NCBI GenBank assembly: GCA_025331445.1
Contig: JAIWNE010000002.1
Coordinates: 310,001 to 374,000, forward strand
Origin: Blakeslea trispora
Lineage: Eukaryota; Mucoromycota; Mucoromycetes; Mucorales; Choanephoraceae
Reading direction: 5' to 3'
Length of the DNA: 64,000 nt
Shown: positions 33,746-43,454 of the stretch, piece by piece
Numbering within the stretch: position 1 is the first letter of the stretch
Layout: each line of letters opens with the position of its first letter
Translations under genes and position numbers: made by a program
The notes under the pieces: generated by a model
Database searches by the model: none
The model's input: only the letters and a program-made list of their open reading frames with translations
Told to the model about the DNA's origin: nothing

Positions 33746-34691
33746 ATGGATTCTAATGCAAAAGCACCTCCTAAACCTCAAATTTTTATCAGAAAGACAT
33801 AAACTTAGACTAGACTATAAAGGATATTCTAGAGCCTAAGTGTGCTCTGAGCTACAGCCAATCATGATGATTTATTCTTTCCCCTTTTCTTTTTGAATAG
33901 TACGTTTTGTGCAGAACAAGTTCGTCCCTTTGAACATTTTTTAGATGGTGAGAGAAAACGAAGCTCTTTTCTTAGTTAGACAACAAAGCCACTCATTGCT
34001 CCCTGCTTTCTAGCTAGTTATGCTATTGATGCAGAAGAGAGCCCAAACGAAGCAGATTGATCAAACTCACATGGCGAACGCACCAAAGATCGATCTAGCC
34101 AACATGATCAACCTACATCCTATATTGCAGAAGCCCATTGGAGTGCCAGATTACATGATATACGACCAGGTATGAGGTTTGGCTCAAAGCATCATACACC
34201 TGCCTTTTGACCACAATTGATGTTATCAGAACCACAATCTGGACAGCGACAACAAAATAGATCAACAGCTGATGATAGCCCACCTCATAAACTGCCTCGA
34301 AAACGTCCTTTGAAGGAAGAGATAGACATAGATTCGCCTGAAAAAGATAAGGTTAATCTTGCCTCTTCTTCGTCCGCTTGGCCTTCCAATAAGAGCCCAC
34401 GTCATGCGAGGCAACGATCCGCCTCTATAGCATCTATCCACTCTATTCTATCTGCAAAATTAGAACCTCCTGCTATGCTTGGGAATGCAGCACTACCTTC
34501 CAGCCCAAAAACATGCTCATACCATGACGGACCCTTTGCTGTACTTGGTGGTTTTGAGGATATTCCTTTCCTTATAACGCGTGCCCTTCTTACGGATTAC
34601 CCGAGAGGCACAATCGTTGTTCTCCACTCGGAAACGAGACTCATCCTACAAGACGACACCCTCCCACTGATAGCTGGTCCAGTTTGCATGA
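33746..34691 (+). pseudogene. Broken multi-exon host gene of unknown function
   Basis: Candidate exons are 33746-33798 (MDSNAKAPPKPQIFIRK), 33901-33947 (TFCAEQVRPFEHFLD), 34018-34169 (ending GVPDYMIYDQ) and 34230-34691 (Ser/Pro-rich, then CSYHDGPFAVLGGFEDIPF, ending AGPVCM before a GTAAGTG donor). The first donor reads ATAAAC where GTAAAC would keep the frame, so a G-to-A change may have destroyed it. Joining exon 3 to exon 4 is out of phase by one. No exon follows the last donor; a Tc1-like transposase remnant lies there instead. The ATG at 34220 could begin a separate short frame. I do not recognise the family. Confidence 0.4.
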
Positions 34692-34708
34692 GTAAGTGCC
34701 CAATCCAG

Positions 34709-34993
34709 TCATATTACCTTGTGTTTACTCACATCAAGTTCAAATGCCTTGGCTTGTACCTGAATTTTAGCAAAGCTGTCAAAAGGGCTCTGTGCTACAT
34801 ATTGTACCAACGAATGGATGTCTCGCTTAGAAGCCTTCTTAGATCTTCCAAGCGACTTGAATTTCTCTGTAGATCTTCTTTTCTGTATAGTTTTAGCTAT
34901 ACTGCGTGCAGAGCTTGGCTTTACTCCAGTTTGCTTCTCAATATGCGAGCATGTTTTGCCATCCATTCGCAAGTGACAAACGCCTCTTCTCAT
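34709..34993 (-). mobile_element. Tc1/mariner-like transposase N-terminal fragment
   Basis: About 94 codons are open. The frame reads as paired helix-turn-helix DNA-binding domains of a Tc1-like transposase: HIEKQTGVKPSSARSIAKTI, a basic linker (LGRSKKASKRD), then HSLVQYVAQSPFDSFAKIQ. It ends after DVSKHKVI with no DDE catalytic domain, and I see no terminal inverted repeat on either side. The fragment sits directly after the last donor of the broken gene at 33746-34691, in antisense orientation to it. Confidence 0.65.
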
Positions 34994-35333
34994 AAAATCA
35001 TTGTGATTTTCGTATTTAGCAGACTGAGAACTTTCAGCTGATGTGTTTCTCGTGTTATATAATCGACGTTGAATTGAATAAAAAATAAAAGAATATTCAT
35101 GCAGATCACATATTTGAAAATGCCCTCATGATTTTGCTATGTGACTGTATGTCAACTCGGATAAAATTATGACATCTGGAGTCAAAAATGATCGCAAAAT
35201 ACCATTAAAGTCCATTAATTTTTCGACCTAATTAACTTCATGACGTAAAATACAATTACTAGTTTATTTCATTAAAACCTGTCAGCGCATGAGCATAAAT
35301 AGGAAAGAATGAAGCATACGAGAAAACAAAAAT

Positions 35334-35991
35334 TTACAAGGAAATAGCAGAGCTATGAATGTAGTCCTTCTCTACAGCGGCCTTAATGACTTGCTTAGCC
35401 TCCTCCTCTGGTGGACAATCAATGTCGACAACAATAACATTTTCTGTTTTTGGGTCAGGTTCCTCGAGGGTATCTAGCTGCGATTGGAGCATGATGGCAG
35501 GCATGAAATGGTCTTTACGGTTTGAGATTCGGTCCATTAAAAGTTCCTTTGAGCCTTTGAGATAGACGAAGATAACTTGAGCTGAGCCTTCTGGCAACTC
35601 TCTCAAAATGTCTCGATATGCTTTTCTCAATGAAGAGCAGGTTACTACAATTACACGGCGATGGTCATCTTCGGGTAAGTTCTTTACTTCTTCTACTTGG
35701 ATAGCTAGATGGTCACGAATTTCACGAAGCCATGGCCAGCGATCGTCGTCGTTCAAAGGATGGCCTATCAATCGTAACCGAAAGAACAGTTACTACTACT
35801 ATCCTTTTCCTGTCTGTCCATGTATGGCACGCTTTAATTTTACCTTCAGACATTTTCTTAACATTTGCTGGAGGATGTAGAGAATCACCTTCAAGATAAC
35901 GACAATCTAGTTTGGACTTCAACTGCAGAGCTACACTGGTCTTGCCACAGCCGGCGGTACCCATCAAGACAAAAATTGGTATAGAGGGCAT
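35334..35991 (-). CDS. Gluconokinase (GntK type)
   Basis: Two exons (35991-35844, 35764-35334) give 192 residues. The N-terminal strand FVLMGTAGCGKTSVA contains the P-loop GTAGCGKT (residues 11-18). It is followed by LEGDSLHPPANVKKMSEG and, across the intron, HPLNDDDRWPWL, both diagnostic of thermoresistant gluconokinase. Later come CSSLRKAYRD, VIFVYLKGS and HFMPAIMLQSQLDTLE. The enzyme phosphorylates gluconate to 6-phosphogluconate, feeding the pentose phosphate pathway. Length and motifs are complete, so the gene looks functional despite sitting between transposon remnants. Confidence 0.93.
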
Positions 35992-36131
35992 GTTTCTATT
36001 AATTTCTTAGAAAAGACAATAAAAAAGAAACAAATAATTCCTCAAACTGGAAAAACTCCCCATTTTGTTGTAGAGCAGTGAAATAAGCCAATGAAACCTA
36101 TCTTCCTATTTTAGGAAGACTGGTTACATTA

Positions 36132-36516
36132 CAGTGCTTCCAGCGTCAATTGGTCACCTCACCGAAAAAACTGGTCGCCTTTCTGAGAACCAATTGGTCA
36201 CTTTTTTGAACTCCAATTCAGTCACCCCTAAAAACATTTTTCAGGCAGGCTATACTTAGTGATATACAAACAGCAATCAAATTGGTTCTTTATTTAAGCG
36301 TTTATCAAATTGCTTCACAGAATGTTGAATGCAGTTTTGAAGATGCTGAAGGGAAACTTCTTCACAAACCTCGACTATTCTATTAGTCAGGGTTTCTGTG
36401 TCCTTAAGCGAATGGCGTTTAACTTTGGACTTAACCGTAGGTAAACCGGAGCTGAAAAATGAACCAGTGTGTACTATACGAGGATTTTGGGAGACAAAAG
36501 TCACATGAACCGGCAA
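36132..36516 (-). mobile_element. 3' half of a Tc1/mariner-like element with terminal CAGTG
   Basis: An open frame at 36516-36277 reads as the C-terminal end of a DDE transposase: VKSKVKRHSLKDTETLTNRI, then HLQNCIQHSVKQFDKRLN. Downstream on the same strand, the sequence runs to TA-CAGTG at 36130-36136, the usual start of a Tc1 terminal inverted repeat next to its TA target. Within 36155-36225, GGTCAC/GGTCGC-type blocks recur, including two copies of CAATTGGTCAC, consistent with subterminal transposase sites. The 5' half and its repeat are missing. Confidence 0.6.
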
Positions 36517-37325
36517 AACATTTAGAATTCCAACTCCGCGTGTCTCACGTTAATCCTTGTCCTTCGGTCTTTGAATGAATTGAGCAATCAGATTTCAGCC
36601 CTGAAGCAGTTGACATCTACAATGGGATATTTGGCTGTAAAAGCAATAAAAACTAATACAGAAACGTAATGTTTTTTACTCAATAATTATTAGAATACTT
36701 CTAGGCAGAGTTGGCGACAATTTGAGCTTAGTTTGTTGTATATTTTGACTCATTTCTTGATGTTTAAAGAAGACTGTTTCCATTGAGTACATGATGTTCA
36801 TGCAAGAAGTATAATTCATGACTGTGTTCAGCAATATTACGCTATATCAAGGCTATAATATGTAGATTATTTCATGCAATCTACTAGATTATATCTTGCT
36901 CAACAGAAGCGCTTCAATTGTAGATGTTGTAAGGTGTTCAATCAGTCCACTAATAAAGACACTAAAAGAATCAAATACTACAATGAACACATTTGTTCCG
37001 TAAAGCAGATGCACTTTTCTCTTTTGCTTCATTTCTATACGCTTTCTTTACTTTCTTATAAGAAATATGAGATAAACCATTAAAGAAAATGAATAGTCAA
37101 TTGCTCGATTTATCATACAAAATATCAAGCTTTGGGTTCGCAGCAATGTAGGCCATAGTCATTTAGTGCTTTACTCAAAATATCATGTCACTGCTAGTTA
37201 AATTGAGATGTTGCAACGACCATACTCTTCCTTCTTCAATATTGATTTCGATTCATTTTCCGCTCATTTTAGCGCGTCGGAACCGAATTTTAGCCAATGA
37301 AGCTGCTTAAATTCATATATCGATG
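36517..37325. other. AT-rich spacer between transposon remnants
   Basis: No gene is supported; a short frame at 36874-37083 (+) has no family features. Probably decayed mobile-element or neutral sequence. Confidence 0.4.
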
Positions 37326-37384
37326 TTTAGACGAACTTTATTCAACGGACGCCAGCAGCGTCTGTTCAATAAGGTTTGTCTAAA
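37326..37384. repeat. 27-bp imperfect inverted repeat with 5-nt loop
   Basis: Arms 37326-37352 and 37358-37384 pair at 23 of 27 positions (TTTAGACGAACTTTATTCAA against TTGAACAGACGCT-side sequence). It would form a strong hairpin. It lies about 170 bp upstream of the truncated DIRS-like reading frame. Confidence 0.8.
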
Positions 37385-37539
37385 GATAACGTGACCCTCA
37401 GCGGAGTTATTTCCTTATAGGGTAGCCTAAGGACGATTTTTTTTTCCCAAAATCCTCTATTTATATGATTTCTACCTTCTAATATGATGTTAACACTGTA
37501 TTAGAAGGTTTTAGTATTATAGGTGTAATCTAATTCGAC

Positions 37540-39345
37540 TTGGCTATAGGATGTTTAGGGAAATACCACAAGAGAGTTGAAGACTATTCTGTTCGCCCTG
37601 CAAGTACATACACGATATGTGAAAGAAGGATCAATAATAAAGATATTCACAGACAACATGACGGCCCTAAAATACACAACCAAGTCAGGAAGCACATCAT
37701 CCATACATCTACAAGCGATAGTGGTGGAGATACAAAACATTTGCAACAAACACCAGTATCAAGTGATTTATCAACATATACCAGGTGTTCTGAATATAAA
37801 AGCAGATGCATTGAGTCGCCAACGTCACCAATCACCGTTATACGAAGCAGCCCTTCCGAGATCGATATTCAACACAATCAACAAGTATTGGGGACCATTG
37901 AAGATAGATGCCTTCGCATCTCGAACGAACAACAAACTCAACACATACTGGAGCCTACAACCAGATCCGACAGCAACAGCAACAGACGCATTGAGTCAAA
38001 AATGGAGAAGGAAGGGGATGTACCTATTTCCCCCCGTGGAAGCTGATTCCCCAAGTAATTCAACAGATCCAAAGACAAAAAATTCAAAAAGCAGTGTTAA
38101 TTACACCCAATTGGCCGACGCAGCATTGGTATCCGATGATAGGACAATTAACCCATCTAGCTCAACCACAATACTTTCGAATGAAGGGATGGACAATGAC
38201 CGCATGGCTGTTATCCGCCAAAAAAGAAAGAGATATAGATTAGAAGGGGAAGAGTTAGAATTTTTGGAAAAAGCTGTACGCACAAACACCACAAGAATGT
38301 ACAATGGAGGATGGAAGAAATGGGTACAATGGTGCAAAACACAACAGAAAGAGATCAATCCAACAGACTATGACATCCAACAGATTTTTAAATTTCTAAT
38401 GGAATATAAGCATCTTTCTTCTAGTCGCTTAAACGGACTACGTTCAGCAATAGCTTCAACATTCAAAACACTTCATCCCGACAAACCACCAGTTGCAAAA
38501 CATCCAATAATTACGGAATTCTTTAGAGCCAAACGGCTTCAAGAGATACGAATCCCCAAGAAAAACCAATTAGTCACTTGGGATATAGATAAGATGTTGG
38601 TTTATATCAAGTCAAGCTTACAAAACAACAAAGATCTCGAACTATATGATTTACAAGTAAAAACAATTTTATTATTATGCTCAAGCACTATGGGTCGACC
38701 AAGAAGTGACATAGGCCGTATTCAACACAGAGATGTATAACTGGAGTTTTTCCAAAACGAGGTCATTTCGGCAACCATCATGTTCCGTGAAGCAAAAGAA
38801 GTCAACATAAAAACATCCCAATTAGGGCTGATAGAAGAAGAGGATATGTGTCCAGTAAGGACACTATCATTATTTATATCAAAATCCAGCTCTCTACGAA
38901 AAAACCTTTCAGAGGATCACACACTATTTCTAGCTTACATCAATGATAACAATAAGGTCAGTTCCATCAGAGAATCTACGATTGCAGGATGGATAAAAAA
39001 GGCAATGCAGCAAGCAGGAATCAACACAGAAGAATACAAGCCTCACTCAATCAGATCAGCAGCAAGCACGAAGGCAATAGAAAAAGGTGTAGACATAGAG
39101 GCAGTAAAACAACACGCCAATTGGAGTAGAAAAGCTTTCACATTTGAGAAGTACTACTTAAAACCAACAGCACAGCAATCAGAAAGTACAAAGATCGTCA
39201 ACTCAATTTTTTCTATGTCTGAAAACCTTACCACATTTGGAGACGAGTCGGAGTCAAGAAGGATTGTTAAAGGTACACCAAACAATCTTAGAGTGTTGGA
39301 GGTACTGTACTCTTATACCAAACACTCTTAAATCAAGCGACTACC
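37540..39345 (+). mobile_element. DIRS-like tyrosine-recombinase retroelement, 5'-truncated
   Basis: The element retains an RNase H domain followed by a tyrosine recombinase; the reverse transcriptase that should precede RNase H is absent upstream of about 37557. DIRS-like elements use a tyrosine recombinase instead of a DDE integrase and are known from Mucoromycota (Prt1 of Phycomyces). The tail after the recombinase contains an imperfect inverted repeat around 39287-39331 (AGAGTGTTGG and CCAAACACTCT), which may be part of the element's terminal structure. The exact ends cannot be set by eye. Confidence 0.75.
37557..39331 (+). pseudogene. DIRS RNase H-tyrosine recombinase frame with internal stop
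   Basis: One frame runs from 37557 to a stop at 39329, interrupted once by TAA at 38738-38740. The first part shows RNase H features: RELKTILFALQVH, IKIFTDNMTALKY and IPGVLNIKADALSR. The recombinase follows: TTRMYNGGWKKWVQWC (core-binding helix), MGRPRSDIGRI with the first catalytic Arg, HSIRSAASTKAIEKG with the HxxR box, and HANWSRKAFTFEKYYL with the second His and the nucleophile Tyr. All catalytic positions I can identify remain, so only the stop and the 5' loss clearly inactivate it. Confidence 0.75.
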
Positions 39346-39451
39346 GTATATCAAGTTTTTGGAACTTCATGCATGCACAAACAGAGGGCTCATTATAAAT
39401 TGATTATGCTGATGATTTTCATCAACAGCGGCAAACATACTAATCAACTGG

Positions 39452-39465
39452 CTGCTATATCTTTT
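39452..39465 (+). repeat. Target-site duplication, right copy (3' side of LINE composite)
   Basis: CTGCTATATCTTTT. It matches CTGCTACATCTTTT at 45394-45407 at 13 of 14 positions, and the two bracket both LINE units. Its T-run merges with the LINE poly-A tail as seen on this strand. Confidence 0.7.
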
Positions 39466-39580
39466 TTTTTTGTTTTTTTTTTTTATGGGTGAATGAAAAA
39501 ATTTATTAATTTAATCTCATCAAAATAAAAGAAGCCAGTGTGCTATGCAGTGACTGGGTCTTAAAAAGCAGGGAATTATT

Positions 39581-42500
39581 CTAAACTAAGCTAGTTATTT
39601 GATTCAGAGAGTGTACTTTCTTTAGAATGGTACAGAAAACACGATCAGGGAGGAAAGGGATCGCAGAGAAGTGTTCACGCCAGTGGGCTGACCAGATACT
39701 GAAGACGAATATACCCATCAATTGGTATATATGGAGTTTGATGGAGTAGTCGCTGATAGTATACAGAGGAAAAGAAAGAAGGCGGAAGTCTTCAAAAAGC
39801 ACAGATAGTAGGACCCTGTTCGGGCTGCCAATGTAGCGTGAAAACGCACGGTACCAGACATGGCTTTTAATACCGCATGTGAAAAGCATATGACACGGAG
39901 TCTCAGTGTTGGAACAGTAATGGCAACGATCATCACCAATGGCGTGAGGGAGAAGGCGGTAGAGGGAGTTCTTGCTTGAGATCTTGTCGTGAATTAGACG
40001 ATACCAAAGGGTACGGGTAGCACCGTCCATGGGGGTAGAAAGGAAGAGTTTCCAACGCGAAGGCGGAATGGCGGGTAGTGACGAGGGAACTGGTAATGCC
40101 ACCGCATCTTTGAACAATTGCTTGAGAGCCCGTTTATTTAAGCATGAAAGAGGAATATCTTGGTAAGAAAGAAGATCTGAAAATGGAGAGAAATCCAAGG
40201 ACTCGGGAGTGGTGACTGAAATTGAATGAAGCATGCGCACTGCAATGAAAGGAGGTAAGATGAGGTCTGCCTGAGCGACTGCTTTCTTGAAACGAGACAG
40301 CAAACGAGGGAATTGACATTCAGGACTGGATCGGAATCGGAGGCGGTTAGTAGCCAAGTCAGTGATGAAGATGTCAGTCACTCGAAAGGAACGCATTGTT
40401 CTACTGAAGACGAAGGATGAAGCCTCGGGAATGGCACAAATATCCTTTAATGGGAGAGCGAGGCAAGTAGGTAAGTTTAGAAAGGCTTCATGAGAGGGAC
40501 TCTTAGGAATTACATCGACAGCCTCTAAAATTGCAGCGAAAGGGCTATCAGTGTCAGTCAGAGCTGAACTTCGAGAGCTGCAAAAGAGGATTGGAATCAT
40601 AGCAGAAGGAGAATTGGAGAGGGTTTGGAGTAGACAACACATCATACGATAAAGAAAAGATGCCATTGGAACTGAGGAGGCAGTTGGCAAAAATGGGGAG
40701 AGCCAGCGAAGCTGGAGAGATAGACGCTGAGCTCTAATGTCCAAGAGGCCCAGGCCTCCGCTAGATTTTGGAAGATGCAAAATGGAACGACGTATTTTGG
40801 GAAAGAAGCCGTGTGAAACAAACTGGTAAGTCAGCGAATTGATCTTATTTAAGACGTTAGCAGGTAAAGGAGTCAGCCTGAGGACATGCCAGAGTTTAGA
40901 CAGGATCAGGGAATTGGCTATCAATGCTCTCGCATACACAGAAAGCTGTCTACCTGAGTGTATCGCAATGGAGGCTTTAATGGTGCGTATCGTACCTTCG
41001 ACGTATGAAGTTTGCTGGTGTGGCGCAAGCCAGATCGGGTAACCAAGGTATCTAAGAAAACCAGGGGAGCGATGATCATACCAACGAAGCCCCTTCTCTT
41101 GAACCGATGATCGGAGAGGAAGGTTGGGCACCGGGATTCGGGATAGAGGAAAGACGACGGATTTATGGTAATTGACCAAAGAGTTTGAAGCCTGACCGTA
41201 CCGAGTAAGGCAGGTCTGTAGGTGATCGAGTTCAGCTGTGTCATTGATGAAAACAAGTACATCATCGGCGTAGGCAAGCAGTTTGACAGGAGGCGGCGGA
41301 GGTAAGCACAGAGATGCCGAACGAGGTTTACTAGCTAAGGTATAGCCACCAATATTATCATGGTGAAGGACCGACAACAAGAAAGGTTCCAGCGCAAAGT
41401 TGAACAAAATTGGGGAAATAGTGTCCCCTTGGCGTAGGCCTCTTCCTTGGGCAAACGGGCTAGAAAGGAAGCCATTCATAAGGATCGAGATGTTTGTACC
41501 GAAAAAAAGGTTACGAATGATACGAACAAAGCTGTCGTCAAAGCCGAATTTGCAAAGCACCTCGAGGAGATAAGAAGGATGAATACGATCGTAGGCTTTG
41601 TTTTGATCCAACATAATCCCAACTGAAGAAGATTGGCTAAGGGTGGCGTCGTACATCACTAATCGGCAAGTCAGGCCATGATCGCCAATAAACCGACGAT
41701 GCATAAACCCAGCTTGACAGCGATTAATGAGGCGATGAGATACCTGCATAACTCTGGAGTTAAGGAGGCGAGTAAACACTTTACAGTCAGTGTTGATTAG
41801 TGAGATAGGCCGCCAATTGGATAGATCCGAGAGGTCGCCTTTTTCGGAAGAAGAATAATGCAGGTTTCAGTCCATGATTGGGGGAAAACACCCAAAGAGA
41901 TAGCATCATTGAAGACTCGAACGACGAGATCTTTACAAGCGGGATGTTTGAAAAGCAATTGCAATATTTCATACGGGAGACCATCCTTCCCAGGGCTGCT
42001 ACATCGAGGAGAGCGAGAAGCACCAAGCTGGATGTCCGCAAGGCTGAATGGGAGCACTACTGTCTTCGCTTCGTCCGGATCAAGTGATTTAGTGATGTGG
42101 GACAGAATGTCATTGGTGGCCTCGGAAGAGGTAGGTTCAGCAGTATATAGATGGCTATAGAACGAAGTAACTGCATCCAGTTTACTAGCGGTATCAGTGC
42201 AAGGAAGACCGGTTACAGGGTGTGTAAGAGGGCCAACGTTGCGCTTTCGGGCGCGAGCAGTAATGGTACGTTGTAGGTAGCCGGCTGAATGTTCATGGTT
42301 CTCCAACCAACGTTTCCCAGCACGAAGTCTATGGGTCTGGGAGACTTCAGCCTGGAGGTTTGAGATTTCCTTTTGAAGGGGAGACACCAGTATATCCAAA
42401 AGGAGAGGATCTGAACGGTATTGGCGGTAATAGGAGTTGCGTTGGCTTTGAAGCTGTTTGAGGCGACGAGTGCGCCATGCCGTGCGATGGCGACTATATG

Positions 42501-43454
42501 TTTGTATCATTTTCCTAACTGCTTTCTTCAACCTATCCCATTGTATTTGAGGGGATTCAGAAGAAGGGAGGAGCTTTGTTTCAACATATCGTTCAATGCA
42601 GATATTCAACTTGTCCACGAAATCAGGTTGCTTGACCAACAAGGGGTTACTCGCCACAGGCCCTTGCCCAAGCTACTCAATCCGAAAGACAATGTGATTT
42701 GGAGTAGTGCATGGTCAGTCCATCGGCGATTAAGGTAGTGAGTATTACCGTCATTACAAAGGGGATGAAGGCGATGTCCAGCAAGAAAATAGTCAATACA
42801 AGAGCCTGTACCGTCAGGTCCTTGAAAGGTAGGTACAAAGGAACGAGAGGTATTACTAGGATCATTCAGACAGTCCAGAAAGTGGGAACCAACGAGCTCT
42901 ACAAGCTTATGTGGAAAAAAAGATCGATGTGTATGATGTTCCAAGGCAAAGTCAAAACTGAAATTGAAATCGCCACCAATCAACAAATGAGGTAGCATAT
43001 CAGAGATGCCCTCTGTAGCGAGCAGGAAGGCAATCAAAGAATTAAAGAAATTGGTGCGTTCTTGGGAGGAGTTTTGTGCAGGAGCATAAAGATTTAAAAC
43101 ATATAAAGTAGGAAATTCCTCATGAGAAGGAAGGGTTAGTTTTGCCAAAATAAAGCGGCCATCATTGGAGGTGTGTAACAAGGAGAGGTCAAGGCTTGGA
43201 TTAAGATTAACAATGCCACAATGATAAGACCATATGGCTTGGTGGGATTGAAATTTCATATTGAGAATAGATTCAGTGTCAGCAAAGGAATGGGAAGGGA
43301 TGTTGGTTTCTTGTAAGAGGAGGAGACTGTTATTCAAGGATCGTAAATAGCGTATAAAATAATCAGAAGTTTGTAATTGGGATTGTTTGTATACGGTGCG
43401 GCAGTTTACCGAGCCGATACTCAAGCGAATGAGACTGTTAACAGACTCACTCAT
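39581..43454 (-). pseudogene. LINE ORF2: endonuclease-reverse transcriptase, two frameshifts
   Basis: Three overlapping frames make up the product. 43454-42606 is the AP-like endonuclease (IGSVNCRTV, LLLLQETN, LIGGDFNFSF, then RRWTDHALLQ with the catalytic Asp-His). A frame change near 42650-42665 leads to 42657-41797, the linker and start of reverse transcriptase (SPGKDGLPYEIL). A second change near 41840-41850 leads to 41779-39581 with NKAYDRIHPSYL, GRGLRQGDTISPILFN and AYADDVLVF. Its C-terminus has a CHYC...CHMLFTC zinc-binding region. Each change looks like a single lost base. The start codon is the ATG at 43454, overlapping the ORF1 stop. Confidence 0.83.

Noticed and set aside
34709..36516. 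One Tc1 element split by the gluconokinase gene
   Set aside because: Both fragments are on the minus strand, but the C-terminal piece comes first in reading order, so they cannot be halves of one simple insertion.
37540..38046. 168-codon alternative frame over the DIRS remnant
   Set aside because: It overlaps the RNase H/recombinase frame, which has clear motifs; this frame has none.
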